A stretch of 64,000 nucleotides of DNA from Nitrosomonas sp. (GCA_017994575.1 JAGOKN010000002.1:1-64000), one strand, 5' to 3'. Positions 52,093-61,104 are shown, counted from the stretch's first letter. A program made the numbers and translations. Notes: a model not told the origin generated them from the letters alone.

Positions 52093-53853
52093 ATGACTCA
52101 AGTTGTTGAAATAAAAATTCCCGATATCGGCGATTTCAAGGATGTTCCTGTGATTGAACTATTCGTTGCGCCGGGTGATAAGGTTGAAAAGGAAGCTTCA
52201 CTGATCACGCTGGAAACTGACAAGGCCTCGATGGAAGTTCCATCTCCTCAAGCGGGTGTCATACAGGCAGTCAAAGTCAAAGTTGGCGACAAAGTATCCG
52301 AAGGTTCGGTCATTCTGACCTTGGCAGTAGCGGATCAGGTCACAACTTCGATCAACACGGAAAACAACACGCCGGCAGCCAGTGATAGAACAGTGGCTAC
52401 ACCCGCTGCAAACGCAGAACCCCAAGCAGCAACCATTCCCACAGGCGATATTCACGCTGAAGTGGTGGTGCTTGGCGCCGGACCCGGTGGCTACACTGCC
52501 GCTTTCCGTGCAGCTGATCTGGGCAAAAAGGTAGTGCTCATCGAGCGTTATGCCACGCTAGGCGGCGTGTGCCTGAACGTCGGCTGCATCCCTTCCAAGG
52601 CCCTGCTGCACGCGGCCAAGGTCATCACGGAAGCTGAAGATGTGGAATCGCACGGCATCGTGTTTGGGAAGCCGCAGATCGATATCAACAAGCTGCGCAC
52701 CTGGAAAGAATCAGTAATCGGAAAACTGACCAAGGGTCTGAAAGCACTTGCCAAACAGCGCAAGGTCGAAGTCGTGCACGGCACCGGAAAATTCATCACC
52801 CCCCACTTAATTCAGGTTGAAACTGCTGATGGTCAAAAAACGATTTCTTTTGATCATTGCATTATTGCAGCCGGCTCCAGCGTCGCGCGCATTCCCGGTT
52901 TTCCTTATGATGATCCACGCCTGATTGATTCCACCGGAGCGTTGCAACTGCAAGATGTGCCTGAACATCTGCTGATCATCGGCGGTGGCATTATCGGGTT
53001 GGAAATGGCCACGGTATATTCGGCGTTAGGCAGCAAAATCAGTGTAGTGGAATGGATGGACCAATTGATTCCGGGTGCTGATCCCGATCTGGTCAAGCCA
53101 TTACACCGGCGCATCAAGAAACGTTATGAAGCCATTTATCTGAAAACCAAGGTTACCCGGATTGAAGCCAATGAATCCGGACTGACAGTAACCTTTGAAG
53201 GAGAAAATGCGCCGGAAACGCAAACCTATGATCGTATTTTAATGGCGGTTGGGCGTCGCCCGAATGGACGCAATATCGGCGCTGAAAACATCGGCATTCA
53301 CGTCGATGAACGCGGCTTCATTCCGGTAGATCAACAATTGCGCACCAATTTACCGCACATTTTCGCGATCGGTGATATCGTAGGCGAACCCATGCTGGCG
53401 CATAAAGCCACCTATGAAGGTAAACTGGCAGCTGAGATTATTGCCGGGCACAAAGCCATCTTTGACGCACGCACCATTCCTTCTGTAGCCTATACAGACC
53501 CTGAAATTGCCTGGATGGGTTTAACCGAGAAAGATGCGATCAAGCAAGGCATTGATTATGAGAAAACCAGCTTCCCCTGGGCAGCCAGTGGCCGAGCCAT
53601 CTCCATGGCCCGTGAAGAAGGACTGACGCAATTATTGCTGGATAAACAGACACGCCGCATACTGGGCGCTGGCATGGTGGGTATCAACGCGGGGGAATTG
53701 ATTGCCGAGACGGTACTGGCCCTGGAAATGGGCGCAGACATGGAAGACATCAGTCTGACCATTCATCCTCATCCCACATTGTCGGAAACAGTGTTATTTG
53801 CTGCCGAAATGGCGGAAGGAACTATTACTGATCTTTATATACCAAAGAAATAA
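52093..53853 (+). CDS. lpdA: Dihydrolipoamide dehydrogenase with N-terminal lipoyl domain
   Basis: E3 subunit of the pyruvate dehydrogenase type complex; 586 residues from the ATG at 52093. An N-terminal lipoyl domain (about 1-80) carries the lipoylated lysine in LETDKASMEVP. A flexible Thr/Ala/Pro linker (about 88-125) leads to the flavoprotein: GAGPGGYTAAFRAADLG, redox CxxxxC in GGVCLNVGCIPSK, NAD site IGGGIIGLEMA, and the C-terminal catalytic HPHPTLSE. Genes for E1 and E2 (aceE, aceF) are usually upstream; here proA is, so E3 is separated from its partners. Confidence 0.95.
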   Translation: MTQVVEIKIPDIGDFKDVPVIELFVAPGDKVEKEASLITLETDKASMEVPSPQAGVIQAVKVKVGDKVSEGSVILTLAVADQVTTSINTENNTPAASDRTVATPAANAEPQAATIPTGDIHAEVVVLGAGPGGYTAAFRAADLGKKVVLIERYATLGGVCLNVGCIPSKALLHAAKVITEAEDVESHGIVFGKPQIDINKLRTWKESVIGKLTKGLKALAKQRKVEVVHGTGKFITPHLIQVETADGQKTISFDHCIIAAGSSVARIPGFPYDDPRLIDSTGALQLQDVPEHLLIIGGGIIGLEMATVYSALGSKISVVEWMDQLIPGADPDLVKPLHRRIKKRYEAIYLKTKVTRIEANESGLTVTFEGENAPETQTYDRILMAVGRRPNGRNIGAENIGIHVDERGFIPVDQQLRTNLPHIFAIGDIVGEPMLAHKATYEGKLAAEIIAGHKAIFDARTIPSVAYTDPEIAWMGLTEKDAIKQGIDYEKTSFPWAASGRAISMAREEGLTQLLLDKQTRRILGAGMVGINAGELIAETVLALEMGADMEDISLTIHPHPTLSETVLFAAEMAEGTITDLYIPKK

Positions 53854-53959
53854 CTGATCAATTCGGGCGGAGCTGAATATTGGCTCCATCCCCAAAGACG
53901 CCCGGCTGACTCCAAGTGACTGCAAACAATACCATGACTATCCACTTCTTAAAGAATAT

Positions 53960-54367
53960 ATGATGGCTGTAAAAAAACCTTACTTGATTGGATTCGCATT
54001 AATCCTGATCTTATGTAGTGTCATGCAGAATGCATTGGCAACACATATCTCAAAACCAATACTGACCGACCCCAAAACAGACTATTCCGTTGGAAATACC
54101 ATCACGTTGCACGGCTGGGTTGAATATAACGAAAAGCCGATTCCTGACGTTCTACTCAATTTCAAACTAACCCGACCTGATGGAACAGTAGCCGTTGACC
54201 GGTCCTATCCGAGCAATGAGAAAGGACAGTTTGAATTTCTGTTTGACACAAAAAATGAAGTGGCCGGTACCTATCAAATCACCATTACCTCTCATTGCCT
54301 GGAAATGCATCGATACGCTTGCACCTATCAAAATCAAACACTGCTGATCCAATTGCACAATCCATAA
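53960..54367 (+). CDS. Secreted Ig-like protein of unknown function
   Basis: 135 residues with a signal peptide (about 1-28, ending NALA). The mature part is one beta-sandwich-like domain: TDYSVGNTITLHGWVEYNEKPIPDVLLNFKL, GTYQITIT. This pattern is common in extracellular carboxypeptidase-regulatory/Ig-like modules. Two cysteines (HCLEMHRYACTY) may form a disulfide. It lies 106 bp after lpdA and 119 bp before the next gene's start; no functional link is evident. Confidence 0.7.
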   Translation: MMAVKKPYLIGFALILILCSVMQNALATHISKPILTDPKTDYSVGNTITLHGWVEYNEKPIPDVLLNFKLTRPDGTVAVDRSYPSNEKGQFEFLFDTKNEVAGTYQITITSHCLEMHRYACTYQNQTLLIQLHNP

Positions 54368-54486
54368 AACGTGCCCTATTTGACTGAATAACCTCAAGGA
54401 TTCCGAGTGACATGGCGATGCTGCTCACTCATAAAAGAAGAAAAATAATAGACCGCATGAAGATTGATTATCCACCCTCGATTAAA

Positions 54487-55365
54487 ATGCGCCCTAAGGA
54501 AACGCTGATTAATTCGGCGAACGAGATGAAGCACGAGGCGCACGGAACGCAGCAACCGAGACATATCAACATGATAGGCGAGGGAGCGAGTACCGCGCAA
54601 CGAAGTGATTCGCTCGTACAGTCAATTAATCAGCGTTTCCCTAACCTCCTGCTGGTTGGGCTGACACTGCTCACACTATCCGCGTGCAATCCCCGAGAAG
54701 ACGAATTAGCGGCACGCGAGGCCTCCATCAGTGCCAGAGAATCAGAATTGGTGACGCTACTTGCTGAGATGGTTGAGCAGAAAAAATCACTGGACAAGCT
54801 GCAGGCTGATAAATCACTCAATTTAAAAGAGAATGGAAATTCCTATAACACGCAGCTCAATCCATGCAATCCAAACAGCACGGATACCTCCAAGAACGCG
54901 CAATCCGTTCTCGCCGGTACGCGCACAATATTGGGGGGAGTGGAAAATATATATCTTAATCCACCGGGTTTGGAATTCACTGCACGCATTGATACGGGCG
55001 CTCAAACATCCTCTCTGAATGCGCTTGATATTGTCGAATTTGAGCGCGACGGAAAACCTTTTGTAAAATTCAAAATTATCCACCCCAAAACCGGTGAGAA
55101 AATAGAATTAACGCGACGTTTGCGCCGTCATGCACTCGTCAAGGAACGCAATAATCGTGAATCGCAGCGACGGCCTGTGGTCAGGATGCGGGTGGAACTT
55201 GCTAATATCAATGAGCATATCAATTTCACACTGGTTGATCGCGGCAGGCATAAACATCAGATTCTGATCGGACGTAACTTATTAAGAGACTTGGCCATCG
55301 TCGACGTCAGTAAAAAATTCACCACGGTTAGAACCGATAATCCAGAAAACGGCACTGCAAAATAA
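54487..55365 (+). CDS. Retropepsin-like / RimB-type ('ATP-dependent zinc') protease lipoprotein with mobile-element insertion
   Basis: 292 residues as now encoded. The catalytic-type motif ARIDTGAQTSSLNALD (about 190) and the region around HALVKERNNRESQRRPVVRM and ILIGRNLL match the PF05618/RimB-type aspartyl-protease-like family. A coiled region with Leu/Glu repeats (ARESELVTLLAEMVEQKKSL) precedes it. The ancestral start was probably ATG 54487, giving MRPNLLLVGL…LSAC, a clean lipoprotein signal. A 143-bp element plus 4-bp duplication now inserts 49 codons after the third codon, in frame. A longer frame from 54412 has weak support, and internal ATGs are also possible. Its stop overlaps the next start (TAATG). 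Confidence 0.8.
   Translation: MRPKETLINSANEMKHEAHGTQQPRHINMIGEGASTAQRSDSLVQSINQRFPNLLLVGLTLLTLSACNPREDELAAREASISARESELVTLLAEMVEQKKSLDKLQADKSLNLKENGNSYNTQLNPCNPNSTDTSKNAQSVLAGTRTILGGVENIYLNPPGLEFTARIDTGAQTSSLNALDIVEFERDGKPFVKFKIIHPKTGEKIELTRRLRRHALVKERNNRESQRRPVVRMRVELANINEHINFTLVDRGRHKHQILIGRNLLRDLAIVDVSKKFTTVRTDNPENGTAK
54498..54640. mobile_element. 143-bp miniature inverted-repeat element, copy 2 (in a coding region)
   Basis: Same ends, GGAAACGCTGATTAATT and its complement, with target duplication CTAA at 54494-54497 and 54641-54644. It differs from copy 1 (35822-35964) at 54553 (C for T) and 54615 (C for T). The first change turns an in-frame TAA into CAA in the reading frame of the host gene; the second is silent. 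Insert plus duplication is 147 bp, so the frame is kept. Confidence 0.93.
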
Positions 55366-56912
55366 TGTACGCAAAACTTAGGTTATACATGCTGGTTTTC
55401 CTAATCATGGGATTAGGAATAGGTCTGACGATGTATAAGCATTTTGCACTGGGATTTCCTTTATCCCCTGATGACAAGAAATCAGTCTGGACTATTGAGG
55501 CCAGAATCGACTTCGTCGCGCGCGGAGATCCTGTCATTGTCTCCTTTGCGCTTCCTCCCAAAGCCAAAAATATCGTTTTTATGGAAGAAGATTTCGCCTC
55601 ACCCGATTATGGATTTAGCGAATTGACTCCACCGACTGGGCGTCGCGCACAATGGAGCAAAAGAACCGCATCTGGCCCTCAAACAACCTACTATCGTTTG
55701 AGTGTCTATGAAAAAGATAATATCTCCCAATCGCTTAGCTCTGATCTTCCGGCAGAACCCGAGAAGCCGGAATTTGATGAAGTCATGAAAACGGCCGCCA
55801 CGACGCTATTGGATCAGGTGCGCAGCAGATCGGCCAATACCGAGACTTTCACGCGCGAATTGATCAATACATTAAATACCAACACGCCCAGTCAAAATCA
55901 GAGCTTGTTGCTGAACGAACAATCCAGCGAAGATTATAAAACCCACTTAATCGTTAATTTACTGGCATTGGAGAACATCAGTGCGCGTATTGTGCGTGGA
56001 TTGTATCTAAAAGACGGCCGACGCAGGCAATCGCTTGCCAATTTTGTTGAAGTTTATATTGGCGGCCAATGGCTCTTGTTCAACCAGAATACTGGCGAGC
56101 ATGGCAAACCCAAGAATTTCCTGATTTGGCAACGCGGAGATCAATCTTTACTGGATGTGGTGGGTGGCAAAAACTCACAAATTTCCTTCTCGATCATCAA
56201 AAATATTCACCCAACCAGGAATCTGGTGGTACGAGACAGCATGAACAGACAGGCTGGCATCATGGATTTTTCAATCTACAGTCTACCGATCGAGCAACAA
56301 AATGCATTTAAAATGATTCTGCTATTACCTATTGGCGCATTGATTGTCGTCATCATGCGACTGCTCATCGGCATACGCACTTCCGGCACATTTATGCCCA
56401 TTTTAATTGCCCTCGCGCTGATACAGACCACATTGGTGACCGGCATCATCATTTTTCTGACCGTCGTTGGCACGGGACTGCTGATTCGATCCTACTTATC
56501 ACGCCTCAATCTATTGTTCGTTGCGCGTATCTCGGCAGTCATCATCGTCGTCATCGCGATCATGGCCAGTATCAGCATTATCAGTAACAAACTGGGACTC
56601 GATCAGGCCATGACGGTCACTTTCTTCCCCATGATCATTCTGGCTTGGACTATTGAGCGCATGTCCGTGTTGTGGGAAGAAGATGGCCCGCGCGAAGTTT
56701 TTATCCAGGGCGGCGGTAGTTTATTGACGGCAGTGATCGCTTATTTGTTCATGACCAACCGCACCATTGAATATTTAACTTTCAATTTTCCCGAATTAAT
56801 GCTGGTTAACTTGGCCTTTATCCTGATCCTCGGACAATATACGGGTTATCGGTTATCCGAGTTATATCGCTTCCATTCTCTGGAAAGACGCAATGTTTCT
56901 GGCCAGCGCTAA
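55365..56912 (+). CDS. Inactive-transglutaminase fused to a seven-helix membrane domain
   Basis: 515 residues. After one N-terminal membrane segment (LYMLVFLIMGLGIGLTMY) there is a periplasmic region of about 270 residues of the transglutaminase-like (inactive) type (FVEVYIGGQWLLFNQNTGEHG), then about seven membrane helices from residue 305 (MILLLPIGALIVVIMRLLIG to LAFILILGQYTGYRL). This architecture (Transglut_i_TM plus 7TM_transglut) is known only beside RimK-like ligases and retropepsin-like proteins. It shares one base with the preceding stop and overlaps the following gene by 20 bp. It is proposed as a membrane sensor or channel-like partner. Confidence 0.88.
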   Translation: MYAKLRLYMLVFLIMGLGIGLTMYKHFALGFPLSPDDKKSVWTIEARIDFVARGDPVIVSFALPPKAKNIVFMEEDFASPDYGFSELTPPTGRRAQWSKRTASGPQTTYYRLSVYEKDNISQSLSSDLPAEPEKPEFDEVMKTAATTLLDQVRSRSANTETFTRELINTLNTNTPSQNQSLLLNEQSSEDYKTHLIVNLLALENISARIVRGLYLKDGRRRQSLANFVEVYIGGQWLLFNQNTGEHGKPKNFLIWQRGDQSLLDVVGGKNSQISFSIIKNIHPTRNLVVRDSMNRQAGIMDFSIYSLPIEQQNAFKMILLLPIGALIVVIMRLLIGIRTSGTFMPILIALALIQTTLVTGIIIFLTVVGTGLLIRSYLSRLNLLFVARISAVIIVVIAIMASISIISNKLGLDQAMTVTFFPMIILAWTIERMSVLWEEDGPREVFIQGGGSLLTAVIAYLFMTNRTIEYLTFNFPELMLVNLAFILILGQYTGYRLSELYRFHSLERRNVSGQR

Positions 56913-57903
56913 GAAACTCAGGAGTTTTGGCATCATTGGAATGAACCAAAGAAACTTTGGTTTGATTTCCCGCTATAACCCGCGCCATTTATACCCGCTC
57001 GTCGATAATAAACTAAAAACCAAACTGTTGGCGCAGCAAGCAGGTATTACCGTGCCTAAACTACTTGGCACGATGGAATATCAACATGATGTTAAGTCGC
57101 TGAAGGAAATTCTCCGTCCACACGCTCAGTTTGTTATAAAACCGGTTAAAGGCAGTGGTGGCAAAGGTATTTTGGTAATTACCGAACATGACCACAACCG
57201 CTATTTCAAACCCAGTGGTGATGCGATTCAGTTGGCGGATATTGAGCGGCATGTATCCAATATCCTGAGTGGCTTGCATAGTTTGGGTGGCAAGCCCGAT
57301 ATGGTAATGATTGAGTCGTTGATTCAACTTGATCCCGTTTTTGCTGATTTTAGTTATGAAGGCATTCCTGATCTGCGCATAATCGTGCTCAAGGGCTATC
57401 CCATCATGGCAATGCTGCGGCTGACTACCCATGCGTCCGACGGTAAAGCAAATTTGCATCAGGGTGCGGTTGGTGTCGGCATTGATATGGGAACCGGCAG
57501 AGCATTACACGCTGTTCAATATGGCGCACCTGTTTCGTATCACCCGGATACTCGCAAGACTTTCTCAGATCTCGTCGTTCCCCATTGGGACAAACTGCTG
57601 CGATTGGCAGCCGCCTGCTACGAGATGACAGGCTTAGGGTATCTTGGCGTGGATATTGTATTAGACAGGGATCAAGGGCCAATGATCATCGAGCTCAATG
57701 CACGTCCGGGACTTTCCATTCAGGTAGCCAATTCTGCCGGTCTGGCTCCGCGTGTTGCAGCAATTGAGGCGCTCAAAGACATAGAACCCGATCCTCAATT
57801 GCGCGTTATTTTTAGCAAGCAACAATTCTCAGCAGAACCAAGCCGTTATCCTCCACGTCAGTTACGCACTCGAAGCACTGATTCGCCGAAAATCATTACC
57901 TAA
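56893..57903 (+). CDS. RimK-related ATP-grasp ligase
   Basis: 336 residues. ATP-grasp core: FVIKPVKGSGGKGILVI (about 85), the acidic metal site in LGVDIVLDRDQGPMIIELNARPG (about 255-275). It belongs to the alpha-L-glutamate ligase-related group that accompanies 7TM-transglutaminase proteins; such ligases form amide bonds to peptides or proteins. A later start, ATG 56941 (MNQRNFGLISRYN), is possible because relatives often begin near there. The overlap with the preceding gene indicates one operon with the retropepsin-like lipoprotein. Substrate unknown. Confidence 0.9.
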   Translation: MFLASAKKLRSFGIIGMNQRNFGLISRYNPRHLYPLVDNKLKTKLLAQQAGITVPKLLGTMEYQHDVKSLKEILRPHAQFVIKPVKGSGGKGILVITEHDHNRYFKPSGDAIQLADIERHVSNILSGLHSLGGKPDMVMIESLIQLDPVFADFSYEGIPDLRIIVLKGYPIMAMLRLTTHASDGKANLHQGAVGVGIDMGTGRALHAVQYGAPVSYHPDTRKTFSDLVVPHWDKLLRLAAACYEMTGLGYLGVDIVLDRDQGPMIIELNARPGLSIQVANSAGLAPRVAAIEALKDIEPDPQLRVIFSKQQFSAEPSRYPPRQLRTRSTDSPKIIT

Positions 57904-57916
57904 CCAATACAGCCAC

Positions 57917-59581
57917 TCAGTCTCCCGCGTTCACAACCACTTTGTTGCGCCCTCTTTGCTTAGCCTGATACAGTGCTTTTTCAGCAGCTTCGCTTAAGCT
58001 GGTAGCATCCGAGAAATGAGCCAGATCGGCTATCCCGCAACTAAAACTGACGGAAAATTCATCATCTTGACTCAAATGCAATAGACGCGAAAAAACATTG
58101 CGTATTTCATCTATCACCTTGGCGGCAGATATGGCATCCGTGTCATTCAGAATGACAGCAAATTCTTCCCCGCCATAACGCCCGACAATATCTGTTTCCC
58201 GCAAACGCTGCTTTAGCAGTCGCGACAGTCCTTTAATCACACGATCGCCCGCCGCTTGTCCGTAGGTATCATTAATCTTTTTAAAGAAATCAATATCCAC
58301 CATAGCAAACGATAACGGGGAATTTAAGCGTGTAGAACGCACCACTTCTCGAACAAATTCATCCTTAATGGCGGAATGATTTAACAAACCGGTCAATCCG
58401 TCATGCACCATCATAGAACGCAATGAGCGGGTTTGCGTTACATGCGATGTAACGGTTGCAACTAATTGTTCGGGTTCAATCGGTTTAACCAGAAAATCAT
58501 CACCGCTCAAACACATGGCTTCAGATTGAGTATTGAAGTCATTCTCAGAAGCCAAATAAACAATCGGCGTACTCGAGAAACCATCCATCTGACGAATAAC
58601 TTGTGTCAGTTCAACCCCATTGCATGCGGGCATGTACAAATCCATCAAAATGAGATCGGGATTAAATTCTAGCAAGGTATCCATTATCTTCATCGGATCT
58701 GATATCGTCTTCACCGTCATGTCAGCCCTTTCTAATATGGCTGCATGATAAAAAAGAACGATTGGATTATCGTCCACGATCAAAACGCGGAATGATTCTT
58801 GAACCTGCGATGCCGTGATTAAATCAAGCTGATCAATCAGCTCAGTGGAGTTGATCGGTTTTGTGATATAGGCAACACTACCGGCACGTACCGCTTCCAA
58901 TCTGCACATTAACTCATCGTGGGATGCAATGAAAATGACCCGAACGGGTTGCGCCATCTCTTGCTGAACTTCCTGCATGACGTGAATGCCACCCATCTTG
59001 TCTTCTGGAAACTCAATATCCATCAAGACAATGGCATTGGGCGTATTCTTAATTTCAGTGCAGAATTTATCCAAATGATTAAATACCTCCACTTCATAAC
59101 CGTAGTAGCGTAACTGCAATGCAAGCTCCTGCCCTGCCTCCACATCATCATTCACGACAAAAATCAGACTAGAAGAGCTTTCACTGGATAAAAATATATC
59201 CTCATCAATAACCGCTGGGACATTATCTTTTGTCAGCTTGGATCCCTGCTCAGTCCAAATTTTTTTCAACTCTTGAATCCGTTGTTGAATTTCTTTCGAT
59301 TGCACGACATCTGCTGACTTTTCTTGCTGCATAAAACTCTTCAGAATCTGCTCCAATCCACGTGCTTCCATACTGAGTTTTGCAAAACCAAATACCTTAC
59401 CAGAATCCGCCAAGTTGTAGACAGCACGATGAAGCTCCTGGATAGTTTTCACATTCCACTCCCCTTGCAGTTTATTCCACTGGCCTTCAATCTCATCCAT
59501 TCTGTTTGGTAATTCTTTTACAAACGTAGCGAACAACAAACGTATTTTTTCCTGAAACTCATGATGAGTCTTGTTGCTCAT
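57917..59581 (-). CDS. Diguanylate cyclase with degenerate Hpt and two receiver domains
   Basis: 554 residues. Order: helical Hpt-like region (about 1-110), receiver 1 (about 138-255, phospho-site in VLMDIEFP), receiver 2 (about 265-385, LIVDDNP and LILMDLYMP with KPIEP), and GGDEF domain (about 395-554) with GRYGGEEF and a RETD inhibitory-site motif just before. It should make cyclic di-GMP under phosphorelay control. In the Hpt-like part, AVYNLADSGKVFG has Tyr where the phospho-accepting His is expected, so it probably does not relay phosphate. It is convergent with the ATP-grasp operon (13 bp apart). Confidence 0.93.
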   Translation of the reverse strand: MSNKTHHEFQEKIRLLFATFVKELPNRMDEIEGQWNKLQGEWNVKTIQELHRAVYNLADSGKVFGFAKLSMEARGLEQILKSFMQQEKSADVVQSKEIQQRIQELKKIWTEQGSKLTKDNVPAVIDEDIFLSSESSSSLIFVVNDDVEAGQELALQLRYYGYEVEVFNHLDKFCTEIKNTPNAIVLMDIEFPEDKMGGIHVMQEVQQEMAQPVRVIFIASHDELMCRLEAVRAGSVAYITKPINSTELIDQLDLITASQVQESFRVLIVDDNPIVLFYHAAILERADMTVKTISDPMKIMDTLLEFNPDLILMDLYMPACNGVELTQVIRQMDGFSSTPIVYLASENDFNTQSEAMCLSGDDFLVKPIEPEQLVATVTSHVTQTRSLRSMMVHDGLTGLLNHSAIKDEFVREVVRSTRLNSPLSFAMVDIDFFKKINDTYGQAAGDRVIKGLSRLLKQRLRETDIVGRYGGEEFAVILNDTDAISAAKVIDEIRNVFSRLLHLSQDDEFSVSFSCGIADLAHFSDATSLSEAAEKALYQAKQRGRNKVVVNAGD

Positions 59582-60213
59582 GGTAATGTGCTCCTATTCT
59601 GTTCAATCTTGCCAACCAGTTTCACGGGATCGAATGCTTTTGCAACAACACTCGCGGTACTCAACTTCATATCATGTCAATGCTCGTAAAATTCTCAATC
59701 GTTATTGCATTGCTGCAAAACCAATCATTCCAAAATCAGACATTCAATATCGTGTTCAAACATGATCTGGAAAGTATGCACTAGTCCGCTCAAAATTTTG
59801 AAATCCATCTGTAATTTCTAAAATTCATCTCGAGTTTCCTAACATATTACTCCCAAGTAACCTATTATATTAATCTAACTAACAGTTACTTAGATTAATC
59901 ATATACTCTCTTCACCACATTACAGCTTACTACTCAATAATACCTAATTTCAGCCGCATACTTACGCATTGTATGTAGAAAACAAACCATCAATCTGACA
60001 AACTAACCCCAAAAAACCGATCATTTAATCAATTTGCTTTTCACATTTTCAATTATCTTATTGAACCTCATAAAAAGCGCTTCGCTCAATTCTTATTGGA
60101 TATCCTGACATTAGGCATTTGTCCAGCTGTTAAATAGGCCAACATTTCCAAAAAATCGGCACTTCCATTGAATTATTTGTTTACTATTTCGCCTTTCATA
60201 TTCACTAACCATC
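59582..60213. promoter_or_regulatory. Long AT-rich divergent spacer with palindrome
   Basis: 632 bp without a convincing gene. The central part holds a perfect 10-bp inverted repeat, ATTAATCTAA (59869-59878) and TTAGATTAAT (59890-59899), around an 11-base loop that itself ends in GTTAC. It could be an operator for either the diguanylate cyclase or the hydrolase. No RNA gene was recognised. A 64-codon open frame at 59571-59765 is not supported. Confidence 0.45.
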
Positions 60214-61104
60214 ATGCTGCAAAAAATCGCTATTCAGATTCTGGCTTTAATTATCGCCACCACGCTTGCCGTCTTTGCTATTGGCGCCTTACTGACCGGA
60301 CCTGCACCCAGTGCGGTTGGCACACTCTCGGTCGACTTTCCTGTTGAGTCAGTGCAGATTCCTGCTGCCGATGCACCCACCGTACATGGTTGGCTGGCAT
60401 ACGGGCAACCCGGTGGAGGCGCTGTATTATTAGTACATTCAATGCGCAGCAATCGCCTCGAAATGCTAAGCCGGGCACGTTTCTTGAAAGAGCAAGGTTA
60501 TAGCGTTCTAACCATTGATCTACAGGCGCACGGCGAAACAATCGGAGAAAGGATCACTTTTGGCCTGCGAGAATCTGAAAATGTGGAAGCATCAGTCACT
60601 TATCTTCGCAATACTTTTCCTACCGAACGGATAGGTGCAATCGGCACTTCTCTGGGCGCCGCCGCAATCGTACTGGCAAAACAGGATTTAAAACTGCATG
60701 CCGTCATTCTCGAATCATTTCATCCAACCATCGAAGAGGCTGTTGAAAATCGCCTGAAACTTCACTTTGGCAACCATGGATCAATATTCTTGCCACTCAT
60801 GCTCTCTCAACTGTCTTTTTATCTTGATACTTCGATACAGGCGCTAAGCCCTATCACTCGCATCAATAACCTTAGCTCACCCGTTTTATTTATTTCCGGA
60901 ACACAGGATGCTCACACGACTCAATCCGAAACCGAACGTCTCTATGCTGCTGCCCGCATGCCCAAGGAGTTATGGATCGTTCCCGGTGCCGGGCATTTCA
61001 ACATGCACACTTACGCAGGAAAAGAATATGAACAGCGTGTCAGTGCATTTCTAGCGCAATATCTCCAGCCAAATAGGGAGTCAGATTTTTCTCGGAGCAA
61101 ATAG
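60214..61104 (+). CDS. Alpha/beta hydrolase, membrane-anchored
   Basis: 296 residues. An N-terminal hydrophobic segment (IAIQILALIIATTLAVFAIGALL, not clearly cleaved) precedes an alpha/beta-hydrolase core: oxyanion region LLVHSMRSNR, nucleophile elbow GTSLGAAA (about 147), catalytic acid in SGTQDAHTTQ and histidine in GAGHFNM near the end. All three triad residues appear present. The substrate is unknown; relatives include esterases and peptidases. It lies 148 bp before the universal stress protein. Confidence 0.85.
   Translation: MLQKIAIQILALIIATTLAVFAIGALLTGPAPSAVGTLSVDFPVESVQIPAADAPTVHGWLAYGQPGGGAVLLVHSMRSNRLEMLSRARFLKEQGYSVLTIDLQAHGETIGERITFGLRESENVEASVTYLRNTFPTERIGAIGTSLGAAAIVLAKQDLKLHAVILESFHPTIEEAVENRLKLHFGNHGSIFLPLMLSQLSFYLDTSIQALSPITRINNLSSPVLFISGTQDAHTTQSETERLYAAARMPKELWIVPGAGHFNMHTYAGKEYEQRVSAFLAQYLQPNRESDFSRSK

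Noticed and set aside
53960..54367. Secreted Ig-like protein as part of the ATP-grasp operon
   Set aside because: It is separated by more than 100 bp, has no overlap and is not a known member of that gene set.
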